NCBI GenBank assembly: GCA_018389105.1
Contig: JACATO010000643.1
Span: 802,501 to 866,500 of the forward strand
Reading direction: 5' to 3'
Origin: Nautilus pompilius
Taxonomy: Eukaryota; Mollusca; Cephalopoda; Nautilida; Nautilidae
DNA length: 64,000 bases
In this document: piece after piece, positions 24,188-36,804 of the stretch
How positions within the stretch are numbered: the stretch's first letter is position 1
Layout: every line of letters begins with the position of its first letter
Translations under genes and position numbers: made by a program
Notes under the pieces: generated by a model
The model's database searches: none
What the model saw: the letters and a program-made list of their open reading frames with translations, nothing else
What the model was told of the DNA's origin: nothing

Positions 24188-26119
24188 CAAAAAAGAATTG
24201 AAATGACTGCTGCAAACAGGTACTGCAAATTAAAATCACTGCACATTGAAACAGTGCTCAGGTCTAAACCTAGATAATGATGACAGTTAGAGATTCCTGA
24301 AACATGGGTTAGTTATATTAACAAGGTGGTGGTAAATGTCAAACTAACTAGTTTATATATTGCTTATTAACTTTCATTATTGTGGGTAAATTTGAAAACA
24401 GCTACTGAAAGTAGAGAAATAAGTGTGAAAAAGCATTTAGGTTCAGATGAAATATTAGCATTGGTCTGTACTGAGATACAGTAAGTGCAATCTGATACTA
24501 CATAAAGTATATCTGAGAGAATTGGTTAGAAACATATCAGAACTAGAACTTTTTAAAAAACTTATACTGTTTTATGAAGTTGACTCAACGTAAGTAGGGT
24601 TTAATGAATATTGAAAGTAGGCTTCAAATGCACAGATTTTGAAAACTTCCATGTTTCTGACCTGACAAGTTTGTAGCTGGTCTGTCGATGATTGTTAAAT
24701 GGGTTAGGGTTAGATCATAGTGAATGTACGCACTGATAATCTGAAAAACCCTGCCAGTGATTTATATGTATAAATAAAAGCAATGTAGGGATTTCTTTGA
24801 ATTAATTTTTTTTGCAAGAAAATTATGCATTTTTATTAGCATCTACAAACAAATTGGCCCATGGAATAATGAGAAATGAAAAATTTTATTTAAAAAAAAA
24901 AAGGAACAATAAGGAATGTAATGTTTAAGCACTAACTTAGCAAAAAAAAGCAGCAGCAGTCAGAAGTTTCAACAACCAGTTTTACATGCAAAAGATTGAA
25001 CAAAATTCAAATATGGCCCAGTTATGTTGAAAAACAGTGATGACGAATGCTTCTGCAGAGACTGAAGTGGAAACAAATTGGTCAAGACAGTCCACTCATA
25101 GCATTTATTTTTAACATAGCATAAATCTTTAGTGTGGAGCGAACATTATGGAAACAATCTGATAATTACATGTCAAAATGTTTTTGCTTTTGTTGTTGAT
25201 AATTTTGGTTGAAGTATTTTGTATGAAAACGCACTAAAAAAAAAGTGGCACATAACTGTCAACTGCTAAGAGATTTCTTATTACAACTCTTGTCTTTGAA
25301 TAATTTAATGGATTTGGAGAATTAGCCAAGAGGATAGGTACTGTGTCAGGACGATTATTTTGCTGAGTAGCTGGTATCATAATTATAGTCTCTGATTACT
25401 ACTGTTTTCCGTGCAAACAAACCTTGCTTCTCTTTTTTTTCTCTTTCTGGAAGATAAAGATACATTTTAAAAGAAAAAAAGGCAATATGATTTAATCATG
25501 TCAGCACGGATAATTTTATTTCCTTTCTTTATGTACCACATATATTGTTTTCCTCAAAACCAAGATGTATACAAGTTATGGATGTTACTTTAGCAATAAG
25601 AATAACAATTTTTGTGAGCTTCATGGCAAATTGGACATTTTCCTTTTAGAATATTACCAAATAATAAATAAATAGATAAATGTAAAAATTCATTTGCTCC
25701 AAACTTGTAAACATAGATTCTAGAATGATCCTTGCACTCTGTTTAATTAGAAAGTGTAAAAATGAAACTGCACAGACATTTTTACATATACTGAGTTTAT
25801 ATTGGAATCAAATACAGGCTCTACACATTAAGGTGGAGATCGCTGTTATTGGTTATTTTTAACACTGAAATATTTTTTAAAATCTGTATAGAATTCTTTT
25901 TATCTGAATATATAAAATAATGTATGATTTTTTCTGTACAAATAAATCTAAAATGTAATTTTTCTTGAGTTGTTATTCAATCCATAATTTTTTGATAGAT
26001 AACATTTATTATGGTGGAGTTTAAGAGTAGCTTTACTTAAAATTGAGAAGGATTTGTTTAAAACAAAGTTTAATATTTTGCTTATAGAAACCAATGACAA
26101 TCTTTTAAATAACCTGCCA

Positions 26120-26138
26120 ATTATTATTATTATTATTA
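26120..26138. repeat. (TTA)n microsatellite
   Basis: About six TTA units. Confidence 0.9.
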
Positions 26139-26264
26139 AAGTTTTTTAATGTAAAAACAATCAGAGTTGGTAATGGGGAAAAGCAATATAGATTGATATG
26201 GACAAAGACAGTAGTCAGAGGGTAGGATGTTTTTAAAACATACAAATCTCTTTTTGCTTTAGTG

Positions 26265-26500
26265 CACCTGTTATGCATAGCTTCTCACTGTTCTCCAGCA
26301 GACCATGTTGGATTATTCTGGGTTGTCAATTTTCCTTCCACATCAAAAAAATAAAGAGTTTTAGTAATGATTTTTTTTCTAAATTGAAAGTAGTGGGTCC
26401 CATGTGGTGAAGGATTGACAATGCTTTCTAGCATACAACTGCAGCACTACACACTCTCACCGATTTGCCTCCTTTATATGCATTAGTGTATGAAAAAATA
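26265..26500 (+). mobile_element. tRNA-derived SINE, plus strand, 5' truncated
   Basis: The body and tail align with the copy at 13365: TTTTCCTTCCACATC, AAAGAGTTTTAGTAATG, then ATGCTTTCTAGCATACAACT and GCATTAGTGTATGAA. The head is missing or strongly diverged. Confidence 0.6.
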
Positions 26501-26509
26501 ATTTTCTTT

Positions 26510-26730
26510 TTCTCAAAAGTGTGCTTCTAGTCTCATTTTTAAAAGTATTTATGCTCTCTTCTTTCATTACTTGATTTGGCAAATTATTCCAGGCAGATAC
26601 TATTTGATTACTAAGAAATATGGAAAAAAAACAACAACAAACATTTCCTACTGACTAGTTGCAAGCATTCTTTACTTATCTTATACTCATGACTCTTAGT
26701 TAAATATAGTGTATGTATTGGAAGCAAAAG
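26510..26730 (-). pseudogene. Non-LTR retrotransposon (LINE) relic, C-terminal end
   Basis: On the minus strand the frame reads SHEYKISKECLQLVSRK and, after a short disrupted poly-T part, FLSNQIVSAWNNLPNQVMKE then ESINTFKNETRS. This is the common ending of LINE polyproteins downstream of the reverse transcriptase (typically FFSxRVVxxWNxLPxxVV...SLNxFKxxLD). Only the last 60 or so residues survive; no reverse transcriptase catalytic motif is present. 5' truncation is normal for LINE copies. The clade cannot be told from this part. Confidence 0.82.
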
Positions 26731-26929
26731 ATCTGCTTAGCTTTGTGTTTCTTTGATATGGCAAATAGATGTCATGTGGTGCACCAAGAATGTTTAGCAC
26801 CACTGGATCAGGCAAACTCGAAAGTCTCATTAATGTTGGATCATTTTTTACAATGTATTATAATATCATCGTGAAGTTCTCCATAGCCATATTTCTGACT
26901 TTGAGGTTTCTTGTCAGAATAGTATTTTT

Positions 26930-27152
26930 TGTGTAGAGGAGACAGGGACTAGTTGTTACAGAGGTAAGTTGTTATAGCACCAGTAATTCCTAATTAGATG
27001 TATAGATAAAGCTATAGTTAATGTCACATGTTTTGACCTGTGATCGATGCCAATTACAGCTTCATCTATATGTCTAATTAGAAATTACTGGTGTTATAAC
27101 AACTTACCTCTGTAACAACTACCCTTGGTGGTCTTTGGTCTCCCCTAATCAA
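26930..27152. mobile_element. Foldback element, copy 1 (63 bp inverted arms)
   Basis: The left arm 26951-27013 and right arm 27058-27120 are inverted copies, about 57 of 63 matching, around a 44 bp loop. The arms begin AGTTGTTACAGAGGTAAGTT. Outer flanks AGAGGAGACAGGG (about 26935) and TCTCCCCTAA (about 27141) also pair in part, so the element is probably about 220 bp. It has no coding capacity. It inserted close to the LINE relic. Confidence 0.85.
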
Positions 27153-28199
27153 GCTGGTAAAATGCTTTGCAGACTTAGAAAAAAAAGGGTGCTACCTTTA
27201 TGATTTTTATGCAGGGAGGTAGTGATTATTCTATAGTACTTATATCAAATTGTCAATCGATTCAAAGTATGGAGATAAATGCCTTTCCAACTTGAAGAGC
27301 ATATAAGCAAAGATGGTTTCTTTTCTCCCTGTAATCAGTATACTATACTTTATTCTAACAATAAAAGCATTAGAAATAATAATGATATAGATACAAATTT
27401 GAAATTTAAAATTTATATTTTTACTACAGTAGCATTGTTTAGTTTATACCTGTTGCTGTTGTAATATTATGGAAAGGGGCACTGGACAAAAATTTATCAA
27501 TAAAAGCAAGTGAAGTGCACCTGTGTGTGATATTTATTATCATTTGGTGATAAAGATGGAATTAATGTAATATTTACTGCCACAATGATATGCTTCTGTT
27601 CATTGGAGTAGATAACTGCCAGATTTTTTTCAGTATATAGAAGCTGACATAGTTGCATATACCCGACAATGCAATGCTATTCCATGAAACTCCCAATTTG
27701 AAGTTGGTAAAATGTCTATTAATCTTCAAAAGCACACCCAAGTCTAATTCTTTTGCTGTCATCATTTTTTAGCATGATTTCTTTCTGGTGAAGTTTTGTA
27801 CTGTCTTTCCTTTAATCATTATACTTCATCTATCTCATTGAATTGATAGCTAAATATTTGGGTGCAGTCAACAATAATTATAAGTTTTCATTGCGTTGAA
27901 TTGTGGGACATGTTTCTAAATTATTGGCAATAGAAAAAAGAAAACAGACTCAGATTGCTACATAGCCACTTTCATCTTACATTCAAATATGGCAGGAATT
28001 ATTTTTTAAAAAAGGTAAAATATTAAGAGTAATAACAATAAACACAAATTCCATTCTAAGGCTTGTTAATCTAAGCATTCTGTATAAAAAGGAGAATCCT
28101 AAACTTAAGCTAAGCTTACCTAAACAAAGTATCTGTACTGCCAGTTTGCTGTTAGCCTTCCACCTTGATCAGCAATAACTGACTCAACATCATGTGCCA

Positions 28200-28546
28200 T
28201 TTCTGATCTAGGGGTCAATAGTCTTGTTTACTTTGATGGGAAGGGTACACATGTTATGGACTTTCATAATCCTTCTACAGTGGGTGTATTTGAAGGGGAC
28301 ACCACCTCTTTTGCCAGGAGTAAACCTACTAAAAGTCCTTAATAGAATTCTTCATATCTAGATTTGGGGGAGAAAAAAAAACAGAGACCCAGAGAAAACC
28401 CATGCCACCAGCTGGTGGAGAAGAGCAAGAAGAAACCATGCCAGGAAGATATACTAAACCAAATTTCTTTTCTACAGAAGTCAAACTCAGACCTACCTTA
28501 GCAGCCAGTAGCTAGCTAACAATTGTACTACCATGCTGCCTAATTG
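28200..28546 (-). mobile_element. tRNA-derived SINE, reverse strand
   Basis: Body in reverse: TTTTGCCAGGAGTAAACC, AGAATTCTTCATATCTAGAT, AGCTGGTGGAGAAGAGCAAG, AAACCATGCCAGGAAGATAT. The head near 28485-28546 has AAGTCAAACTCAGACC as the reverse B box and TACTACCATGCTGCC at the end. Nearly full length. Confidence 0.82.
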
Positions 28547-28744
28547 ACTTATCATATCTATATTTTTTAAACATATTGAGGAAAATGGTTCTATTGGTTT
28601 TTCAGTAGCTAATAATTGTCTTGATTTTCAGTTATTAAAATGTTCTAATTGTCATGAGTGAGCTGATTAAATTGTCATGTGATCTAGTAAAGTTTCATGC
28701 AAGAACTAAGATGATTAATGAAAGTTACCTTTATAGTTTTAAGA

Positions 28745-28913
28745 GTTAGTAGAGGAAATGGGCCATTTGTTACAGGGATAAGATGTTACAGCATCAGTAA
28801 TTCCTAAGTAAATGCATATATGAGACTACACTCAACATCACTACATTTAATTAGGAATTACTGTTGCTGTAACCAATTACTCTTGAGAAAACTAGCTGCA
28901 GTGGTCTCCCCTA
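28745..28913. mobile_element. Foldback element, copy 2
   Basis: Same family as the copy at 26930: TTGTTACAGGGATAAGATGT, CAGCATCAGTAATTCCTAA on the left and TTAGGAATTACTGTTGCTGT on the right, with outer AGAGGAAATGGG and GGTCTCCCCT. The arms are shorter and more diverged than in copy 1. Confidence 0.75.
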
Positions 28914-31337
28914 TGGTTGCTTCATTGAGGAGGAATAAAATATTTATGGGTGTGCAGTTCCTAGGTTTACCTAAGGATGAAATTTTACCCAGGTTAGATA
29001 TATTACCTGAAAAAATTATTCCAGATTCCCATCAATACAACCCATATGTAATATAAATGGTGTCAGTATTTCAATCAGTTGCAGAAGCTAATCAAACTGT
29101 AAACAAATGACATGTGAAAAAACATTCAATGAGAAAAGCCAAAATTAATAAAAATGAATAGATATGGGAATTTCCCTCTGCCTGTAGAAGAAAAGCTATT
29201 ACTTGAGAATAAAAGAACCAAACAAAGGATAGTTGTTCAAGTTCTCTCTTTTTCACTTTTAACAAAAATATTGCTTGCATGAATGTATCTAATGCACTCC
29301 AACCAACCTAACAACAGTCTCTACTATAACCCAGAATACCCAGAATAAAAGCACATTAATAGACTGATACAGAAACTTGGCCATTCCACACTTGTCTCCC
29401 CCTCTACCTTTTTTTTTCTGTTTAGTACTATGTCATGCATGCTGGCATTTAATGACACATCATTTATTAAGAAGACTTGTCACACAGTAGGAGGCAAAGT
29501 TTGAAACTTTCTAATGATTTATCATTCAACTTGAAACCTCATTTTGGGATGCAAATGAAAAATAATTTTCTGAAACAAAATAAAAAGCTCAAGGTTAATT
29601 TCTTCTAAAATTGTACTGGTTTTTCATAAGTCTTTTTGTTAAGAGGGACCTTTTATGTTTTGCTTTTACTTTTTGAGGTGATTTTCTGATGAAATTTTTG
29701 AGTTTGCTGTTGGTTGTTGAAGTGAAGCACCTGGTGTTTAATGGCAAATGATAATAGAATTTTAATCAGTTTTCCACAGACCATAGAAAAACTGTTGCCA
29801 ATCAAGAAATCATGAGAATAAATATGAAAGTAAATGACATGTAGAGATGGTGTTTTTGGTTCTTCAGTAGTTTGTTTGTTTGTTGTATATATTTTGCAAA
29901 ATATGAAATATAGAAATCAAGTTATGTTTTGGAGAAACCCACAGTTTTTCACAATGTATTGTATTTGATGATTTGGTGCTTCATTCATAAAAAAATGAAG
30001 GATCCCTTGCAACATTTAAATGCTGTGGAAATGGGAAGGAACCTCTGGAAACCATGTGACTGCTTATAATTTCACTTAGCCTCAGCTAAATTAAAGCATG
30101 GAATCTTGAAACAAATGGTTTCCACTGGATGGAAATTCATTTATATATGCTTCATATTTAATAATTGATACAAATAAGATCAATTTTGCATGATATTTAA
30201 GTATGAAAGGTTACATTTTGTATAAATGCCAACATGGTTTTTTGGTTTCTTAATGTGTGTCATTAAAGATGAAGTAAAGATGACATTTTCCCCAATGTTC
30301 AAGAGTTAATAAATAAATCAGGTTTGTAACTTTTAGTAGCAAAATTGTTGCAGCATTCATTGCAGTTGATGATGTTGTTAAGCTGATAGAAAAAAATTAG
30401 ATACTAGCCAAACATATGAAAAACAAGACTATATATTTTCCTTCATGGTGGTTAGTGGCTTTTTTCAATTTTTCTATCTTTGAATGGCTGAAAAAATTAA
30501 AATGCCTTATTCTGTAATTGAAAAGAAAAGATGATAATGAATGGTAGCACATAAACAATGACCAACATAGTAATAAAAGGAAGACTTTATAAATACAATA
30601 AATAAATAAATGAAGAAGCAAACCATGAATATTTTGAACTCGACAGAAGTTCAAGTTTATATCGTCGAATAATACATCAATAAATCCATGATAGTTGCAG
30701 CAGTCGTAAATGACTGTCAGGCACATGTAGGTTTAATTGATGTGCAAATGAATCAGGTTGCTACTGTACAAGCCTGTGCTGAATAATGTTGCTCATTTTG
30801 TAGTATGATTCAGCTGTTTAACAAAGAATCTGTGATTAATTGTGTGGGTTGAACAGAGAACTGTTAAAGACCCTGTCAGTTATTCAGACAGAAATTTATT
30901 TCCAGGGTCAATCAATGGCAGAAAAAGACTGTTTATTGTTTTATTTCTCTTACAGAGAGGTACAAGTGAGTCTTTTATGAATACTAATTCCTTCAGATTT
31001 GTTGCATAGGAGAGATTAACATTTGACCAGTTTGTAGCAGTAAAAACTTAGATGGAATTAATTACCTTGTTAATACACAAGAAAACAAAAATCTAGTTAG
31101 ATAGAGGCATTACACATTTACAGGGAAAACAGTTCTTTTATTTTTTTGAAAATGTATTTATTTATTGCTATTGTTTGTTTTAGAGCATTATGGAAAGAAA
31201 ACAAAGGATTGGTGACTATTTGGATATGGTTTAGTGTAGAGTGATGCCAACCTTGTGATGCTCACAATAATTTTTCTACAGTAGCTTGTAGCCAAAGATG
31301 AAGTGAAACTTGAAATTAAGACCCTAGGACTGGATAC

Positions 31338-31390
31338 CATTACAGCAATGCTATTTCAGCCAGGGTTCATTTGAACATCTCTAGTATGTA
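31338..31390 (+). repeat. CCAGCCAGG-type interspersed repeat, copy 5
   Basis: Reads CATTACAGCAATGCTATTTC, then AGCCAGGGTTCATTTGAACA and TCTCTAGTATGT. Confidence 0.75.
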
Positions 31391-33601
31391 TTGCATTTTT
31401 AAAAACATCCATCCAAATTTGTCTCAGTCTTAAAAGGATGCTGAAGTCCACATAGTTTTAATATATATTGCTGCACAGACTTTTTAATTACATGTTGTCA
31501 AATGTATGTATAAAAGAATTAAATAATCTCATGTATAATTTGGAGATTTCCATCATATTTTTAGCTACAAAGGTATGTGAGAGTAGAAAAACAACATGCA
31601 AATACCACTTAGCTTTATACTCAACTAGGATGCACTTGAAAATGTTTGTTTCCTTGACAGTAAACACCACAGAATCAAACATCATCTTTAATGACTAACA
31701 CAGAGACCAAGAGACCACCTTTCCCATGTAAATATCATGCAAAAATGACATTTGTCATTCATCAGAGATAAAGTAATGTTTCATCTGGTATTGCATACTG
31801 GAATTAGACACTGTATTGTACCAGTTCTAATTTTTGCAGATCTGAGTTGTTTCTTTATTTGTTTTCATTAATTTAATGAATGGGGGTACGTTGCCATGTC
31901 AGTTCACAAACTTTAGCCTTCAAACATGTTTTGCAAAAACCAACTACAAGAACTTGGCTTAATCGCAGTTGATTGCATGACTTTTCAAGGGTACAGGTAT
32001 CCAGTCCTTTTATAAGAATAGAATTTCATTTCTGTATCATTTCTGCTTCAGGTTAATTGTTGTTTTAGTTTGAAACTTTCTTCCATCTTCCATGTTGAAA
32101 ATTTCACTGCCTGATCATGAAAACAAGATAATACCATGTTTTGATTTGACCAAGTTTTGAAATAAATGTTTGATGTCAGATGAATTGCCTCTTGTATAGC
32201 AACATCACAAATGGCTTTTCAAGAAGATAGATGGCCTCTAATTTCAGTGTATGCTGTTTGAACATTTCCAGACTGATTTTGCTGCTAGTTTTGCAGTCAA
32301 AAGATAACAAAGACAAGTGTTAGCAGCACATCTTTACTGATTATACAGGCTAAAGCTGGGAAGTGCAGAGCTTTCAGCTTAGTGTGTGCACAGGAAATTA
32401 AAATCTCACCGATTACCGAGTAAAAGATCTCTTTGATAAAAAAAATATATAAAAACAACCAAGCAAAAAAGGAGAGAAAAAAATTGAAATATCTATAAAC
32501 ATTACACTTTTTCTTCATAGCCAACTTTTGCTTTGATAAATATTGTAAATAAAAACTAATATTTAAAAAAAAACAAAATATGAGAATCATCCAAGTGATT
32601 TTCTTGTTGTTTTATTAATTCATTTTATATTTGGTCCATCAACAAAAGATTCTTATCTTTCAAACCTGAACTTTTATTTGTCTTTCTCAAAGTGTAAAAA
32701 AACAAAAACAAAAAAAGATTATGGTTTTTTTTTCTCTAAACAAAAGATATCCTGACATAATGTTCTCATTAACATTTGCTTTATACAAACCATGCAGAGG
32801 TCAGTCAAACCATTGTGGTTTTAATGCAGAGACCTGCTTGCTTACCTTCCTATCTATCTTCACATGTAAACAAAACTATTTGTAAAAAAATAACAACTAA
32901 TTATATTTGAGAAAAACATTCCAGAGATTGTGCATGAAATGAAAGATGATCATGTGATGTGTATTCTCTCCCCTACACTACTTTCAGTTATTCACAGCCA
33001 CCAGAAGTTTATAATAGTGTATAAGGGATTATGTCTCAAAATTTTTGTCAACAACAAATCCATGCAGTTTGCTTAAGAACTATATTTTGAACACAGTATT
33101 CTGGAAAAATATGTTTATATAAGGATTTTTGGCAGATATTTTTGTCTCTTGAATGATGATGATAATACTATTTTGAACAGAACTATACAGTATTTTTCCG
33201 CTCAATAAGACTAAAAAAAAACTTGTGTAAAGTAACTTTCCTTTTTTGAAAATTATATTAAATGCATTTTGTACTTTTGTTTTTTTTTCTTTTGAGAATT
33301 CAGAAATTGCATTATCTTGTTATCTATCATCAGCAGCCTTGTGAAGTTTTTAAAATGAAAATCACTGAGTAGTATGCAACACAGTAAGCATTGCTTGTGA
33401 TACTATTTTAACATTCTCAGTGGCTATATTTCAGGCAAAATTAAGATTATAACAATTATTTGGTAAAAACTAATTTTACCAGCTTAGTGTTTATTTTCCA
33501 AGTCTAAAACAGAGCATAATTTTTTCCCCACCATGATAATTAAATGCCAGCTGCTACAAACCAAGCAGAACACAACTATCTATTTATTATCTCCTGGTAA
33601 A

Positions 33602-34222
33602 TAATGGTTTTCTACCCAAGGCATATTAGTTTTCAAAATTTATTTATATTTTTGAAGAAAAATGCTTCTTTATAAGACACTTTTTTCCAGAAAAAAGTAT
33701 ACAAAAATTACCCTGTGTCCAATAAGCTGGTATCACTGATGGGAGGCCAAATGCCAAAGGTGTAAGGCTTATCTCCCACAGCAGCACTCCCTGTTGCATC
33801 ACGGCTCCCTCCCCACCTTGTCTTACTGTTGCTCTGCCACCCTCATAGAAACACAGACAATACATGCTGGCAACAAAGGCTGGAACTTGAACTGTTACCA
33901 CAGTAGGACTGATGCAATCGAGCCACACTCCCATTGGCTAACACCATTGGGGCCTGCAGCTAAAAGACTCTGACCACAACATCTAGGGCAGAGCAGGCTA
34001 CAAGGACTGGACTGATTTCAGCCAGACGCACACTAACCAGCTCGATTTTAGGCAAACTTGGGCATCAAACTGTCAATATATTCAAATAAAACTCTTATTT
34101 ATGTGATTTTTTTGCTAAATTTATTCTTTGATTTTTTTTCTATTATGAAGTGTAGCAGGGGGTCGCAGGTCTTTTGAGTATTAGAAAAAGGTCCATGGGT
34201 CCAAAAAGGTTGGGAACCACTG
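33602..34222. mobile_element. hAT-type MITE (right end clear, left end tentative)
   Basis: The right end GGTTGGGAACCACTG (ending 34222), read on the other strand as CAGTGGTTCCCAACC, is the classic terminal repeat of many hAT elements. It is preceded by GGGGGTCGCAGG, also common near such ends. At 33602 TAATGGTTTTCTACCC matches that terminus at about 10 of 15 positions and may be the other end. No 8 bp target duplication is evident, so the left border is uncertain. The middle (33710-34060) is much richer in GC. Confidence 0.6.
33855..33935 (-). mobile_element. tRNA-like SINE head inside the hAT-type element
   Basis: On the minus strand AGTGTGGCTCGATTGCATC and AGTTCAAGTTCCAGCC resemble A and B boxes of an RNA polymerase III promoter. 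The B box is close to ideal. A 96-codon open frame crosses it on the minus strand and is not thought to be a gene. Confidence 0.5.
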
Positions 34223-34822
34223 ATCTAAGGTATTGGAATTTTAGCTTTACATTGGTGATCATGAAACACATTGAAGGTAATAATGCAGAATATTGGTCAT
34301 TTATTGAAGAAACACTGAAGGATAGAAAAACATACTCTTTGGATTAAGTTAACTAATATCAATGTGCATGTGTTTATATGTTTATACTTTATTACATTGG
34401 AGTTAATAATATACAAACATTTCAAACTATTTTTTTTTTTTTTGTAGAAAGTATAAAAAGAGCTGAACTAGGTTCTGTCTTGTTTTCAGATGTTCTTCGT
34501 GTGATGCCACTTCAACATTTTGTATTGATTTATGTATAACAGTAGATGTCTGCTTAGTTATCATTCATCACTAGAGTTCTCTTTTAAAAAACTAGAAGGG
34601 AAAAAAATGATGACAAAAAATATGAACAAATGTTGATCATATTTTAGTTAACGAGCCAATATAAAGCCATTTAAAATTTGTTTGAAATATGGTTTGGGTT
34701 CATCAATAAAATACTCAAGCTTCAGTTGATAAGTCTGATGGATGAAAAGATGTTTATTTCTGGCAGATTCTGAAATACTTTTGCTTGGTTGATTTTGTAA
34801 AATACTTTTTATCTCTGTGTGG

Positions 34823-34879
34823 ATGTATGTATGTATGTATGTCTGAGTGTGTGTGTGTATGTGTGCGCGCATGCATGCG
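34823..34879. repeat. Compound microsatellite (GTAT)n (GT)n GCGCGC
   Basis: ATGT units, then GTGT units, then GCGCGCATGCATGCG. The alternating purine-pyrimidine end could adopt left-handed DNA. Confidence 0.9.
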
Positions 34880-36059
34880 TACTTTTCTGATCTAATATCT
34901 CATTTTAAACAGCTATGATTTGGGAAATTTTTATACTCAAAGCCTATGAAAAAAACCAATCTCTTAGGAATATCAGTTTAATTTTAAAATTATGTTAGTT
35001 TATAATTTCAAATTTAAAAAAAAAAAGTTTAACAGAAGCTGTTCAGAAAAGAGTAAAGAATGCTTAATTTGTGATAAGATCTGTAATACCATCAGGAAAC
35101 CCTAACAAAGTTTGTAATATTACTGACTGATAGCAGTATCTAGTTACCACAGATTATGTAGGTAACTATTTGTTTATTAAATCAAAAGTGTAATGTGTAC
35201 TATGGAAATTTCTTATTTTTGTCATCATCATTATTTGGTATACAGCTTTGATAAAATCAAAAGGCTGGCAGCCATTATTGTTGTCTTATTTGTGCAATAT
35301 TCCAAGTGGATAATTTGATGATAAAGTCTCTGAAATCACAAGTTTTAAATAAAGTTATTGTAAAATGTTTTGTCATATATATATTTTTTAACAACCATAA
35401 GCTAAAACCATATAACTAAACACACTAACACATTTATTATGTATCACATACAAGATGTTTTACAGGTATGTCTACAGTTGATGTATGGAGAGAGAGAACA
35501 AGATTGAACTGAGTACTTTATTTTGTTTCAGCCAATTTATAGTATCATCTTGTTCACTGTTTAAATGAAACATTGCTGTAGGAATTATTAGCTATGATAC
35601 TCAGTAGTGACCATCTTTGCAAGATCCTAAGTGAAACTGGTATTTGGCATGGCAAGAATGTTCATCTATCTCACCAGTAAACTGCCTGGGGATCCGCTTT
35701 ACCTCATAGAAGATGCAAGTAAATTAAATAAATGAGGATAGAGTTGGACACTGTATCTATTTTTCATTCATCTAGTATTGGAACTACCACATATTGGTAA
35801 ATATTAACTTTAACTCTTCATGGGTAGTTTCATACATTTCTCACAAGACATTTGCCCAACTCTCCTATCTGTTTTTCAAAACATTCAAAGAGTTTTTTGT
35901 CTTCAGTACAAGTTTTAATAGTTTTTGGTTCTGTAAAGGAATTGAGTTCTTTGCCACAGCTACAGTATGACTTTTTGTTATTACTCTTGGCTGAAATAGT
36001 ACTAAGTGCAATGAAGTCAGATTCTTCCAAAATGGTGAATTATATAAAGTGTTGTCAGC

Positions 36060-36258
36060 ATGGTGAACAAATTTATTGAAAATCCCTACTATAGCTCTTC
36101 ATTTTTAGATGAAGGAGAAAAATGGAGAGCCCAGAGGAAACTCATGTGACAGCTGGTGAAGAATAGTGAGAATAAACTATGCCAGGGAAGTAGTATGCCA
36201 AATCAAGCTAGTTCCTGTTAGTATTGAACTTGTGCCTTTGTCCTTACAGGGTCAAACA
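36060..36258 (-). mobile_element. tRNA-derived SINE, reverse strand, partial
   Basis: Contains ATCCCTACTATAGCTCTTCA, GACAGCTGGTGAAGAATAGT, AAACTATGCCAGGGAAGTAG and ATTGAACTTGTGCC near the head. Confidence 0.75.
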
Positions 36259-36465
36259 TGATTTATAAATGTATTTATGTTCATGCTTTTTAGAAGCATT
36301 TAAGGAAAAAACTATGAAAATCTGATGCTAGAAGTGTGGTGGGTTGCTGAGTGACTATTTATTAAATCCAGTTCAAATTTAAAAGTCTGTTTACATTCAG
36401 AAATTTACTGTAAATTGTACAATTCTGTTGTTGATTTAGTAATGTAAAAGAATTTAATGAGGATA

Positions 36466-36804
36466 GACTAAATAAAATCCATTTTTTAAAAAACTATTTC
36501 TATTTTTAAAATTCTTGAAATTGAATAGTGAATCTAAAATAATGATAATGACTAAATAAAATCCATTTTTTAAAAAAACTATTTCTATTTTTAAAATTCT
36601 TGAAATTGAATAGTGAATCTAAAATAATGATAATGACTAAATAAAATCCATTTTTTAAAAAAACTATTTCTATTTTTAAAATTCTTGAAATTGAATAGTG
36701 AATCTAAAATAATGATAATGACTAAATAAAATCCATTTTTTAAAAAAACTATTTCTATTTTTAAAATTCTTGAAATTGAATAGTGAATCTAAAATAATGA
36801 TAAT
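36466..36804. repeat. Tandem array, four copies of 85 bp
   Basis: Units start GACTAAATAAAATCCATT at 36466, 36550, 36635 and 36720 and end before GATGATGG at 36805. The copies are identical as read, except that the first lacks one A in an A-run (84 bp). Such identity implies a very recent expansion or a collapsed or expanded assembly. The unit is AT-rich, with TTTTTTAAAAAAA, and has no coding frame. Confidence 0.95.

Noticed and set aside
24699..24713. GGGTTAGGGTTAG telomere-like sequence
   Set aside because: Only two units; too short to indicate a telomeric insertion.
33644..33934. 96-codon minus-strand open frame
   Set aside because: It lies in a GC-rich hAT-type element and tRNA-like SINE head.
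36466..36804. CRISPR array
   Set aside because: The units are direct tandem copies without unique spacers, in animal intronic DNA.
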